Below, piece after piece: positions 18,295-25,936 of a DNA stretch of 64,000 nucleotides. Position numbers and translations under genes: made by a program. Source of the DNA: Geothrix rubra (GTDB lineage: Bacteria > Acidobacteriota > Holophagae > Holophagales > Holophagaceae). The notes beneath the pieces are model-generated. The model did no database searches and was not told the origin of the DNA. It saw only the letters and a program-made list of their open reading frames with translations. How positions within the stretch are numbered: the first letter of the stretch is position 1; the number at the start of each line of letters is the position of its first letter. Location: the NCBI RefSeq assembly GCF_030268065.1, contig NZ_BSDD01000001.1, positions 682,001 through 746,000 on the forward strand, in the 5' to 3' direction.

Positions 18295-18831
18295 ATGACC
18301 ATCGAGACCCTACCCGCTCATCCCGAGGGTTCGCGCTACGTGGTGCGCGCCCTCACCAGCGAGGACTTCGGGCACCTCCGCCGACTGGAGTCCGAGATCT
18401 GGCGCGAGGACGGCAGCGGCGAGCTGTGCCCCCACTACCTGCGCCTCTGCACGGAGCTCTACCGGGACTGGTGCTTCCTGGCCATGGACGGCGACCGGCC
18501 CGCGGGCTACGTCCTCAACTTCGCCAAGGGACGCACAGCCTACTGCGCCACCCTCGCCGTGCACCCGGACTACCAGAAGACACGGGTCAACTACCTGCTC
18601 ATCCGCGCCATGGTGACCAAGCTGGTGCAGGAGGAGGTGGAGGAAGTCCGCTTCCTGGTGGAGCCGGGCAACACCGACGCCCGCAGCATCCACAACGCCC
18701 TGGGCGCCCGGGTGGTGGAGGAGGTGCGCGACTTCTACGGCCCCGGCGACGTGCGCCTCTGGTCGGTCATCACGAAGGAGGACCTCGAGCGCGTCCGGGC
18801 CCGCTATACCCGCCTGAAGCTGGTGTCCTAG
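18295..18831 (+). CDS. GNAT-family N-acetyltransferase
   Basis: Cytoplasmic acyl-CoA-dependent N-acyltransferase of 178 aa. The fold is visible: the N-terminal strand (YVVRALTSEDFGHLRRLESEIW), the central GYVLNF strand, the ATLAVHPDYQKTRVNYLLIRAMV segment that corresponds to acetyl-CoA motif A, and the C-terminal NALGARVVEEVRDFYG. The substrate is not evident. ATG at 18295 follows a good GGGAGGAAGG site. The next gene starts at the base after its stop, and two more follow with no gaps, so it probably belongs to one pathway with the PlsC-like acyltransferase and the ureohydrolase. A polyamine or lipid-head-group substrate would fit but is speculation. Confidence 0.8.
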   Translation: MTIETLPAHPEGSRYVVRALTSEDFGHLRRLESEIWREDGSGELCPHYLRLCTELYRDWCFLAMDGDRPAGYVLNFAKGRTAYCATLAVHPDYQKTRVNYLLIRAMVTKLVQEEVEEVRFLVEPGNTDARSIHNALGARVVEEVRDFYGPGDVRLWSVITKEDLERVRARYTRLKLVS

Positions 18832-19512
18832 ATGTCCTGGACCGGCGTCCTCTGGCCCACCTTCGCCCTTCTCCCCCGCCTGGCGGCGGGCGCGGAACCC
18901 CAGTCCGGCCTGCATCGCTGGGCCCGGCGTCTGCTGCCCGCCCTGGGGGTGGATCTCGAGGTCCAGGGGCACCTGAGAACGGACCTGCCCCTCTGGGTGG
19001 CCAACCACCTGAGCTGGGTGGACCCGGTGGTGCTCATGAGCCTGCGCCCCATGGGCACGGTGGCCAAGGGCGAGGTCACGGGCTATCCCCTGATCGGGAA
19101 CTGGGCCCGAAGATCCGGGCTCCACTTCGTGGACCGCGAGGATCCCGCCAGCCGCGCCGCGGCCCTGGCGGCCTTCACGGGCTCCCTCCGCGAAGGGCGG
19201 CCCATGCTCCTCTTCCCCGAGGGCACCACCACGCGCGGGGAAGGCCTGGCCCCCTTCTACGAGGGCGGCCTGCGCTCGGCCCACGCCTTGGGCCTGCCGG
19301 CCCAGCCGACCCGCATCAGCACCCCCGCCCCGCACTATCCCTGGACCGGCGACGAGACCCTGCTCCCCCACCTCCGCACCCTCCTGGCCACACGCACCCC
19401 CGTGGTCGTGGAAGCCCTGGAGCCCTTGCATCCGGCCGACTTCCCAGACCCCGCCGACTGGGTCGCCGCCTTCCGCGCCGCCCTCACCCCCCGGAGCCCC
19501 GATGTCCGCTGA
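18832..19512 (+). CDS. PlsC-like 1-acylglycerol-phosphate acyltransferase
   Basis: Membrane-associated O-acyltransferase of 226 aa. The catalytic HX4D motif is NHLSWVD, and the glycerol-phosphate-binding motif is FPEGTTTRGE. The segment VAKGEVTGYPLIGNWARRSG is also typical. An N-terminal hydrophobic stretch (VLWPTFALLPRLAAGA) may anchor it. It starts immediately after the GNAT stop (TAGATG) and overlaps the ureohydrolase by 11 bp. It could be the cell's phosphatidic acid synthase, or a specialised enzyme such as the O-acyltransferase of an aminolipid pathway; the neighbours make the second reading worth testing. Confidence 0.85.
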   Translation: MSWTGVLWPTFALLPRLAAGAEPQSGLHRWARRLLPALGVDLEVQGHLRTDLPLWVANHLSWVDPVVLMSLRPMGTVAKGEVTGYPLIGNWARRSGLHFVDREDPASRAAALAAFTGSLREGRPMLLFPEGTTTRGEGLAPFYEGGLRSAHALGLPAQPTRISTPAPHYPWTGDETLLPHLRTLLATRTPVVVEALEPLHPADFPDPADWVAAFRAALTPRSPDVR

Positions 19513-20440
19513 CGCGATCTTCCAGGGCCTCCGAACGGGATTGACCCCCTTCCTGGGCCTGCCCCTGACGCTGGAACCCCGGGCGGTGGCAGGCGTCGTC
19601 CTGGGGGCGCCCTGCGACGCCGGCGTCCTGCACCGTCCCGGCGCCCGCCTGGGCCCCTGGGCCCTCCGGGCTGCCGCCATGGGCCTGGGCACCCGGCCCA
19701 TGCCCGAGCGCCTGCGGGAAGGCCGCGAGCCCCTCGCCCCGGCCGCGGCCGAAGGCTGGGTGGATGGCGGCAACATCCCGACCCTGCCCTTCTCCCTGGG
19801 CGAGGCCCTGGCGGCCGTCCAGGCCACGGTGGGGGACTGGGTCCGCTTCGGTTGCCGAACCCTGATGCTGGGCGGCGACCATGCGATGACGCTGGGGGCC
19901 CTGCGGGCCCTGGCCCGGCAGCATGGTCCCCTGGGCCTCCTCCACCTGGATGCCCATCCGGATGCCGCCGATGGCGCCGCCTGGGGCACGGAGATCCACC
20001 ACGGCACCTGGGTCCGCCAGGCCCTCCTGGAGGGGCTCCTCGATCCGGAGCGCGTGCTCCAGGCCGGCCTGCGGGCGCCCCGCTTCGACGACGGGGAGCT
20101 GGCCTTCCTGGCCGCGGCCGGGGTGCGGATGTGGAGCCCCGCGGACCTCCGGGATCCCCTGTTGTCCCTGCAGTTGAAGGAGGACCTGGCCCGCGTGGGC
20201 GAGGGACCCGCCTACGTGAGCGTGGACCTGGACGCCCTCGATCCGGTCCTGGCGCCGGCGGTGGCCGAACCCGTTCCGGGCGGCCTCGCCCTGGCGGAGG
20301 CCCTCCGTCTCGTCCACGCCGCGCGCGCCTGGCCGCGCCCTTGGGTGGGCGCCGACCTGATGGAACTGGCCCCGGACCTGGAGGGCGGCGAGGCCACCGC
20401 CCGTGTAGCCGCCCACCTGGCCCTTCACCTGCTCGCCTGA
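19502..20440 (+). CDS. arginase/agmatinase-family ureohydrolase
   Basis: Manganese hydrolase that releases urea, or formamide in formiminoglutamase, from a guanidino-type substrate; 312 aa. The metal ligands are all visible: GGDHAMT, the DAHPDAADG motif followed by HHGT, and SVDLDALDP near the C terminus. The order and the VPGGL ending after the last motif fit agmatinases or arginases equally. The ATG at 19502 lies 11 bp inside the PlsC gene. The next gene begins eight bases after the stop. Whether it acts on agmatine, arginine or another substrate cannot be decided here. Confidence 0.85.
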   Translation: MSADAIFQGLRTGLTPFLGLPLTLEPRAVAGVVLGAPCDAGVLHRPGARLGPWALRAAAMGLGTRPMPERLREGREPLAPAAAEGWVDGGNIPTLPFSLGEALAAVQATVGDWVRFGCRTLMLGGDHAMTLGALRALARQHGPLGLLHLDAHPDAADGAAWGTEIHHGTWVRQALLEGLLDPERVLQAGLRAPRFDDGELAFLAAAGVRMWSPADLRDPLLSLQLKEDLARVGEGPAYVSVDLDALDPVLAPAVAEPVPGGLALAEALRLVHAARAWPRPWVGADLMELAPDLEGGEATARVAAHLALHLLA

Positions 20441-20448
20441 GGTGCCCC

Positions 20449-20940
20449 ATGAACCGCGACGCCCTCGAGACCTTCCGCACCTGCCTCGGTGAGCCCGGCT
20501 GGGACGACATCGTGGTGGGTCACGATTTCGGCTTCCTCGACCCCACGCAGATCCAGGCCTGGGCGACCTCCCGAGGCGGGGGCCCGGGTCTGGCCGCCCT
20601 GCGGGGACTGGCCGGATCGGATCTCCGGGACTTCGAGTCCACCCTCTGGGCCGCCTGCACCGAGGCCACCGGCAAGACGCCGCGGCCCGGGAGCGCCCGC
20701 TGGGCCCATGCCCAGGACCGCTGGCGCCTGGCCGTCCTCCGCGACGCCCTGGCCACGGAATCCACCCTGCCCCAGCTGGCCCTTCGCGTCGAACGGCTCT
20801 ACGAGCAGGTGGGCTGCCCCGAGGACATGCTCTCCATGCTGCGCCCTGCGCAGCCCTGGAGCGGCCTCCCCGCCACCGTGGACGCCGGTGCCATCCTCCG
20901 CTTCCTGGACCGCTTCCGGCTCCGGCCCGAGCCGGCCTGA
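20449..20940 (+). CDS. hypothetical protein
   Basis: I do not recognise this 163-aa protein. It is soluble, mixed alpha/beta to helical, with no signal peptide or membrane segment. Noticeable features are GWDDIVVGHDFGFLDPTQIQAWA near the N terminus, an internal helix DRWRLAVLRDALATE, and a Pro/Arg-rich C terminus. Codon use matches its neighbours, and GAGG lies just before the ATG, so it is probably real. It is the last gene of the GNAT-PlsC-ureohydrolase group and is followed by two strong hairpins. It could be a small accessory or immunity-type (DUF2247-like) protein, but that is a guess. Confidence 0.6.
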   Translation: MNRDALETFRTCLGEPGWDDIVVGHDFGFLDPTQIQAWATSRGGGPGLAALRGLAGSDLRDFESTLWAACTEATGKTPRPGSARWAHAQDRWRLAVLRDALATESTLPQLALRVERLYEQVGCPEDMLSMLRPAQPWSGLPATVDAGAILRFLDRFRLRPEPA

Positions 20941-20945
20941 CATGA

Positions 20946-20994
20946 ACGAGGGGGGACCGCCTGCGCCCCTTCGGGTCGCCATGTCCCCCCTCGT
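20946..20994 (+). terminator. long-loop inverted repeat after the GNAT operon
   Basis: ACGAGGGGGGAC (20946-20957) pairs perfectly with GTCCCCCCTCGT (20983-20994), 12 bp, around a 25-base loop. It is the first of two tandem hairpins in the 100-bp gap between convergent transcription units. Confidence 0.45.
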
Positions 20995-21003
20995 GCTCCC
21001 CCA

Positions 21004-21034
21004 CGCGATGTCCCGGCCAAGCCGGGACATCGCG
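21004..21034. terminator. bidirectional terminator-like hairpin
   Basis: CGCGATGTCCCGGC (21004-21017) and GCCGGGACATCGCG (21021-21034) form a perfect 14-bp stem with loop CAA. It lies between the convergent unknown gene and pcm and could stop transcription from both sides. There is no long T tract. Confidence 0.65.
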
Positions 21035-21040
21035 TCTGAT

Positions 21041-21658
21041 TCAGCGCAGTGGCACGAAGGCCACGGGCAGCAGGCGCTCGGGATGGGCGGGGCCGCCGCG
21101 GTAGCGGGTCAGCCACTGGGTCTCCCAGGGGGTTCCGATCGGCGAGAGGAGGATGCCGCCGGGCGTGAGCTGGTCCCACAGGGCCTCCGGTACCGCCGGG
21201 GCCGTGCAGCTGAGGACGATCGCATCGAACGGGGCCGCGTCGGGCCAGCCGCGGGCTCCGTCGGCCAGGTGCACCACGGCATTCCCGACGCCCAATTCCC
21301 CCAGCAGGGCGGAGGACTGGGCCACCAGGTCCGGTTCCAGCTCCAGGGCCACCACCTCCCGGGCCAGCCGCGCCAGGACGGCGGCGAAATAGCCGCTGCC
21401 GGAACCCACCTCCAGCACCCGCTCCGTACCCGCCAGCTCCAGGGCTTCGGCCATGAAGGCCACGATGTAGGGCTGGGAGATGGTCTGGCCCCGGCCGATG
21501 GGCAGGGGGTGATCGCCGTGGGCCTCGGCCCGCCCGGAGGCCGGCACGAACCGGTGGCGGGGAACCTCGACCAGGGCCGACAGCACCCGTGGATCCCGGA
21601 CGCCCCGCGCCGCGATCTGGGTCATCACCATGGCCTCCCGGGCCTCCCGAAGATCCAC
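21041..21658 (-). CDS. pcm: protein-L-isoaspartate O-methyltransferase
   Basis: Repairs isoaspartyl damage in proteins using S-adenosylmethionine; 205 aa from the start chosen. The PCMT signature is complete: VPRHRFVP, HPLPIGRGQTISQPYIVAFM, the SAM motif VLEVGSGSGYFAAVLA, and LTPGGILLSPIG. GTG at 21658 is preferred because GGAGG sits eight bases upstream and the length then equals the family norm; a GTG at 21709 would add 17 unsupported residues. It is divergent from the Gcr-like gene at 21736 with a gap of under 80 bp. No partner gene is evident. Confidence 0.9.
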   Translation of the reverse strand: MDLREAREAMVMTQIAARGVRDPRVLSALVEVPRHRFVPASGRAEAHGDHPLPIGRGQTISQPYIVAFMAEALELAGTERVLEVGSGSGYFAAVLARLAREVVALELEPDLVAQSSALLGELGVGNAVVHLADGARGWPDAAPFDAIVLSCTAPAVPEALWDQLTPGGILLSPIGTPWETQWLTRYRGGPAHPERLLPVAFVPLR

Positions 21659-21735
21659 CGTCCAAGCCTCCGGCACCTCAAGGATCGGTCCTTCCCGCCC
21701 CTGTGGCACCCTGGTAGTCCGCCCTGGAGCCGCCC

Positions 21736-23631
21736 ATGACCGTGCCCGACCCGAGGCTGGATGCCCTGCTGGAATCCGGGACCGGTCCGCGCCTGGAGGC
21801 CCTGCTCCGCTGGCTCCTGGAGGCCTCCCCGGCCCGGACCGCCGACGGGGAGCCCCGGCGTACCTCCCGCCTCCGAAGGCTCCAGGCGGCCCTGGCCGGC
21901 CGCAGCCTGGAGGCCCCCCTGCGGGAAGCCTGGACCCACGCCTCCGCGGTGCGGCTGCTGGCCGAGACGGGCCTGCCGGACCGCACCACCCTGCTGGGGG
22001 AGGGCCTCCAGCGGGTGGTGGACCGCCTCATCCCCCGTCTCGATCCGGAGGGCGATCTCTACGCCCTGCTGGACCGGCTGGGGCTGGACGAGGCGGACGC
22101 CCGCTGGCTGGAAACCCTGCCCGAGGAGGTCCTGACCCCCTGGGCCGACCTCCTGGCCCCGCCCCCGGAGACCTGGTTCCACGCGGCCCGGCTGCTGGCC
22201 CACCGCGCCGCGGCCGTGGGCCTGTCCCGGGACCTCCTGGCCCTCGACCCGGAGGGCAGCGACGCCGACTCCCCCTTCTTCGGGCTGGACCACATCGTCC
22301 GCAGCCTGGCCGAGGCGCCGGGGGATCCCGCGGCCCGGAACGCCTGGGAGGAAGGCCTGGCGGCCTGCCGGGCCACCCTGGACCGGGCCCACGCGCGCCT
22401 GGACGAGCGCGGCGTGTCCACGGACCTGATCTTCCGCATGGAACTGGCGGAGGCCCAGCTGGCCCGCATGGACCAGCTGCTGGGCTTCGCCCTGGGGCAG
22501 GGCGATGGCCGCGCCTTTGCCGCGGAGCTGGTGCAGAGCTGCGCCCGGCAGCACGACCTGGGCGTCCTCCTGCGGACCACCGTCAAGCGCCTGGCGCGCA
22601 AGGTCGTGGAGCACACCGGCGAGACGGGAGAGCACTACATCGCCCGGACCCGCTCGGAATGGTGGGCCATGGGCCGCTCCGCCGCCGGCGGCGGCCTGCT
22701 CACCGCGGGCACCGCCCTGGTCAAGTTCGGCCTCTTCGCCCTCCCGCTGGCCCCGCTGATGCTGGGGCTGGGCGTGTCCGGGAACTACGCGTTCAGCTTC
22801 ATCGCCATGCAGCTGCTCGGTTTCAGCCTGGCTTCCAAGCAGCCGGCCATGACCGCCGCCGCCCTGGCCCGGGCCCTGGAGGAGGACAACGGCCGGGAGG
22901 CGGAGATCGACGTGGTGGCCGCCATCACCCGCACCCAGGTCATGGCCACCCTGGGCAACGTGCTGGTCGCGATCCCGGCGGCCGTGGGCCTCTGCCTGCT
23001 CTGGCACGGGGCCACCGGCCACGCGCCCCTCGGGCCGGAGACGGCCCTCCACGGCCTGGAGATGAACGACCCCCGGCATGTGGGCACCTGGACCTTCGCG
23101 GCCGTCACCGGCGTCATCCTCTGGCTGTCCAGCCTCGCCGCGGGCTGGACCGCCAACTGGAGTGCCTACCGGGGCCTGCCGGAGGCCCTGGCCCGGAACC
23201 ACCGGCTGAGGGCCTGGTTCGGTCCCGCCGCCACCGCCGCCCTGGCCCGCTTCATCCGCCGTCACCTGCCCGGCATGGCGGGCTACACCGCCCTGGGCCT
23301 CCTCCTGGGTTTCGTGCCCCTGGCGGCCGCCTTCGCGGGGATCCACCTGGAGGTGCGCCATGTCACCCTCCAGGCCGCGTCCCTGGGCCTTGCCGCCGCC
23401 AGCCTCCTCCTCCACCAGGGCGTCCACCCCTGGGGGGAGCTGGCCTGGGGCCTGCTGGGCATCGGCCTCATCGGCGTCCTCAATTTCACCGTCTCCTTCG
23501 CCTTGGCCCTCTGGACCGCCATCCGCGCCCGGGACCTCGACGGGCGCGCAGCCCGCAGCCTCTGGATCCAGATCCTCAAGGCCTTCAACCGGCAGCCGGG
23601 ACGCTTCCTGGGGGCGCCCCCGAAGGCGTAG
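21736..23631 (+). CDS. Gcr-type (so-called site-specific recombinase) membrane protein
   Basis: A 631-aa protein matching the family Pfam calls SpecificRecomb (Neisseria Gcr). Despite the name it has no recombinase active site that I can see. Residues 1-300 are soluble and helical; from about 315 there are six or seven hydrophobic segments, such as ALVKFGLFALPLAPLMLGLG and VGTWTFAAVTGVILWLSSLA. The linking segment GETGEHYIARTRSEWWAM is a family hallmark. An inner-membrane location is likely and function is unknown. ATG at 21736 has GGAG upstream. A TAGGCTGG motif overlapping its stop may be the promoter of the next gene. Confidence 0.75.
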   Translation: MTVPDPRLDALLESGTGPRLEALLRWLLEASPARTADGEPRRTSRLRRLQAALAGRSLEAPLREAWTHASAVRLLAETGLPDRTTLLGEGLQRVVDRLIPRLDPEGDLYALLDRLGLDEADARWLETLPEEVLTPWADLLAPPPETWFHAARLLAHRAAAVGLSRDLLALDPEGSDADSPFFGLDHIVRSLAEAPGDPAARNAWEEGLAACRATLDRAHARLDERGVSTDLIFRMELAEAQLARMDQLLGFALGQGDGRAFAAELVQSCARQHDLGVLLRTTVKRLARKVVEHTGETGEHYIARTRSEWWAMGRSAAGGGLLTAGTALVKFGLFALPLAPLMLGLGVSGNYAFSFIAMQLLGFSLASKQPAMTAAALARALEEDNGREAEIDVVAAITRTQVMATLGNVLVAIPAAVGLCLLWHGATGHAPLGPETALHGLEMNDPRHVGTWTFAAVTGVILWLSSLAAGWTANWSAYRGLPEALARNHRLRAWFGPAATAALARFIRRHLPGMAGYTALGLLLGFVPLAAAFAGIHLEVRHVTLQAASLGLAAASLLLHQGVHPWGELAWGLLGIGLIGVLNFTVSFALALWTAIRARDLDGRAARSLWIQILKAFNRQPGRFLGAPPKA

Positions 23632-23659
23632 GCTGGAGACCCCTTCCCCGGAGAACCCC

Positions 23660-24541
23660 ATGCGAATCCCGCTGGTCCCTTCGCTCCTCTGCGCCGCCCT
23701 CGGCCTGCCCCTGGCCGCCCAGGCCCCGGCGCCCGCCAAGCCCGCCCCCGTGCGCCTGAAGCCCCTGCGGGTCAGCCCGGCCTGCACCATCACCCAGGAC
23801 GTGGGCATCGACCAGATCAAGCTCAGCTTCTGCCGACCGGCGGTGAAGGGGCGGAAGATCTGGGGCGGGCTGGTGCCCTACGGCGAAGTCTGGCGGGCCG
23901 GCGCCAACGCCGCCACGGTCTTCACCTTCAGCCACGCGGCCAAGGTGGCCGGCAAGGACGTGCCCGCGGGCAGCTACAGCTTCTTCGCCATTCCGGGCGA
24001 GAAACAGTGGACCCTCATCCTGAACAAGAAGGCCGACCAGTGGGGGGCCTACGACTACAAGGCCGCCGATGACCTGATGCGGTGGGAGGTCACGCCCACC
24101 CAGGGCGCCTACCAGGAGTGGCTGGACTACCGCCTGCGCCCCACGGCCCCGGGCATCGTGGAGGTGGAACTGGCCTGGGAGCACCTGCGCGTGGCCTTCC
24201 CGGTGGCCATGGACGTGAAGGCCGCCTACTGGGCCCACCTGGAGGACACCCTGAAGCGGGCTCCGGAAACGGACTGGGTGCCCTGGTACCAGGCCGCGGC
24301 CTATTGCCAGTCCCAGGGGATCGAGCCCCAGAAGGCCCAGGCCTGGATCCAGACCAGCCTCAAGGCCGGCGAGAGCTTCTGGAACCACGAGACCGCGGCA
24401 CGGATCGACCGGGACGCCAAGCGGATGCCCGAGGCCCTCGCCCACCTCCAGAAGGCCATCGACCTCGCCCGCGGCAAGGCCCCGAAGGAGTACGTGGAGA
24501 ACCTGGAGAAGGAACTGGCGGACTGGAAGGCAGGGAAGTAG
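23660..24541 (+). CDS. DUF2911 secreted protein
   Basis: 293 aa with a signal peptide (RIPLVPSLLCAALGLPLAAQAPAP) and therefore periplasmic. The DUF2911 core runs from about residue 35 to 170: DVGIDQIKLSFCRPAVKGRKIWGGLVPYGEVWRAGANAAT in segments, ending in the KVAGKDVPAGSYSFFAIPG and WTLILNK motifs. The C-terminal third is helical and TPR-like (LQKAIDLARGKAPKEYVENLEKEL). The family's biochemical function is unknown. ATG at 23660 has GGAGAA upstream, and a TAGGCTGGAG element lies 26 bp upstream. It is probably monocistronic and is convergent with the receiver gene that follows. Confidence 0.8.
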   Translation: MRIPLVPSLLCAALGLPLAAQAPAPAKPAPVRLKPLRVSPACTITQDVGIDQIKLSFCRPAVKGRKIWGGLVPYGEVWRAGANAATVFTFSHAAKVAGKDVPAGSYSFFAIPGEKQWTLILNKKADQWGAYDYKAADDLMRWEVTPTQGAYQEWLDYRLRPTAPGIVEVELAWEHLRVAFPVAMDVKAAYWAHLEDTLKRAPETDWVPWYQAAAYCQSQGIEPQKAQAWIQTSLKAGESFWNHETAARIDRDAKRMPEALAHLQKAIDLARGKAPKEYVENLEKELADWKAGK

Positions 24542-24566
24542 CGGCCCCGGGAACGCGGGATATGCC

Positions 24567-24974
24567 TCAGCCAGAGGTTCCAGGCCCGGACCCTTGGCGG
24601 GCCTTTGCTGAGGCGAAGAACTTCCGGACCTTCTCCACCAGATCCTCGGGACGGATGGGCTTCAGCACATAGGCGGCGAGGTTCCACCGGCTGAGCCGCG
24701 CCACCAGCTCCGCCTCGCGGTGGGCGCTGAGCACGATGACGGGGAGATCCCGGAGGGCGGGGTCCTCGCGGAGGGCGCGGAGGAGGCTCTCCCCATTGCA
24801 GGCTGGCATCTCGTAGTCGGTGATGACCAGGGCGGGCCGGCTGGCATGGATGGCCGCCAGCACGTCGTAGAGGGATTCCGGCGCGACCTCGCCCACCTCG
24901 TATCCGGCCTCCTGGAGGTGGATGCGGACGAAGGCACGGATGTAGCTGCTGTCATCGACGATGAGGATGTCCAG
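24567..24974 (-). CDS. single-domain response regulator (CheY-like), CTG start
   Basis: 135-aa stand-alone receiver. The acidic pair is D7/D8 (ILIVDDSSYIR), the phospho-acceptor is D53 in VITDYEMPACNG, the switch serine is in IVLSAH and the conserved lysine in YVLKPIR. No output domain, so it acts by protein contact, for example on a motor, kinase or cyclase. In this frame a TAA lies eight codons upstream and there is no ATG, GTG or TTG before the conserved first strand. CTG at 24974-24972 follows AGGAG with a five-base spacer and is the only sensible start. The first methionine (24896) would remove the acidic pocket and must be wrong. Confidence 0.82.
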   Translation of the reverse strand: MDILIVDDSSYIRAFVRIHLQEAGYEVGEVAPESLYDVLAAIHASRPALVITDYEMPACNGESLLRALREDPALRDLPVIVLSAHREAELVARLSRWNLAAYVLKPIRPEDLVEKVRKFFASAKARQGSGPGTSG

Positions 24975-25054
24975 GGGAACTCCTGCGTGGCATTAGACGA
25001 CCGATTCATCGGCTTCCCTGGACGATCCCTCAAGGAATGCAGGACTCCCCGGGA

Positions 25055-25723
25055 TCAGACCCCCGTCCGCGCCGCGCCCCAGATGACCTTGTGGAGCTGG
25101 AGCTGGACGCGGACCGGCAGGCCGTCGGCGACGACCCGTTCAGCCAGCCAGGCGGGGTCCAGGCGGCCCCAGGCCGGGCTGAAGAGGACCTCCACCCGGT
25201 CCCAGATCCGCCGCTCGGCGCACCAGGCCCGGGCCCACTCGTAGTCGGCGGCGTCGCAGAGCACGAACTTCAGCTCGTCCTGGCCGGACACCAGGTGGTC
25301 CAGGTTGGTGTCCAGCCAGCGGTGGGACTCCCCGCTGCCGGGGGTCTTGCGGTCCACGATCTTGACGACTTCACGGGGCACGGGGGCCAGGTCGTGGCTG
25401 CCGGCGGTCTCCAGGGCCACCTCGTAGCCCAGGCCCAGCAGGGCCCGCAGCAGGTCCGGGGCCTGGGGATGGGCGAGGGGCTCGCCGCCGGTGAGTTCGA
25501 CGAAGGGGACCGCCGGTCCCGTCCGCGGCGGCCCGAGGCGCTGGCGCACCTCGGCCAGCAGATCCTCCATCTCCCGCAGGCTGCCCTCGAAGAAGGCATA
25601 TTCGGTGTCGCAGTACGAACAGCGCAGCGGGCAGCCCGTGAGCCGGATGAAGAGGCAGGGGCGGCCCGCCCGGGCGCCTTCGCCCTGGATGCTGTGGAAG
25701 ACCTCGTTGACTTTGAACTTCAT
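25055..25723 (-). CDS. queE: 7-carboxy-7-deazaguanine synthase
   Basis: Radical-SAM enzyme of queuosine/7-deazaguanine synthesis, converting carboxy-tetrahydropterin to 7-carboxy-7-deazaguanine; 222 aa, of the short QueE type. The N terminus MKFKVNEVFHSIQGEG is followed by the cluster motif CPLRCSYC (CX3CX2C) and the family segments ELTGGEPL and VDRKTPGSGE. ATG at 25723 overlaps the stop of a 41-codon leader (TGATG) whose first 16 codons duplicate those of queE itself. No other queuosine gene lies in the window. The open frame continues upstream opposite the CocE gene, but that is not coding. Confidence 0.92.
   Translation of the reverse strand: MKFKVNEVFHSIQGEGARAGRPCLFIRLTGCPLRCSYCDTEYAFFEGSLREMEDLLAEVRQRLGPPRTGPAVPFVELTGGEPLAHPQAPDLLRALLGLGYEVALETAGSHDLAPVPREVVKIVDRKTPGSGESHRWLDTNLDHLVSGQDELKFVLCDAADYEWARAWCAERRIWDRVEVLFSPAWGRLDPAWLAERVVADGLPVRVQLQLHKVIWGAARTGV
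25677..25723 (-). repeat. queE 5'-end repeat, copy A (inside queE)
   Basis: 47 bp covering the queE start codon and first ~15 codons. It matches copy B at 25802-25848 in 46 of 47 positions; the single difference is a silent change in codon 4. Confidence 0.9.
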
Positions 25724-25848
25724 CAGCGCTCCGCCGTGACCTGCGTCCACCGCTCCCGCCCTTCGGGCGATCGCGCGCCGCGCTCGCGGACGGGGCCCCG
25801 TCCTTCGCCCTGGATGCTGTGGAAGACCTCGTTGACCTTGAACTTCAT
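25723..25848 (-). CDS. queE leader peptide built on a duplicated queE 5' end
   Basis: A 41-aa open frame starting at ATG 25848. Its first 16 residues, MKFKVNEVFHSIQGEG, equal those of QueE, then it diverges into an arginine-rich tail (RGPVRERGARSPEGRERW) and ends TGA overlapping the queE ATG. It cannot be an enzyme, since it has no cluster cysteines. Because the stop and queE start overlap, ribosomes finishing this peptide could re-initiate on queE. It is most simply the scar of a partial tandem duplication; whether it is translated or regulatory is unknown. Confidence 0.5.
   Translation of the reverse strand: MKFKVNEVFHSIQGEGRGPVRERGARSPEGRERWTQVTAER
25802..25848 (-). repeat. queE 5'-end repeat, copy B (leader)
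   Basis: Second copy of the 47-bp segment, 78 bp upstream of copy A in the direction of transcription. The intervening sequence is not duplicated. Confidence 0.9.
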
Positions 25849-25936
25849 GCGAGCCGGCCCCTTCCCCCTGATTCTCCCACGAGGCTTCCCCGGGCTGCGG
25901 TTCCTGTGGGAGCATCGTCTCTTTTCCGGGAGATCC

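Noticed and set aside
21736-23631. Mobile element suggested by the family name site-specific recombinase
   Set aside because: No catalytic recombinase residues, no inverted repeats or target duplications around it; it is a membrane protein.
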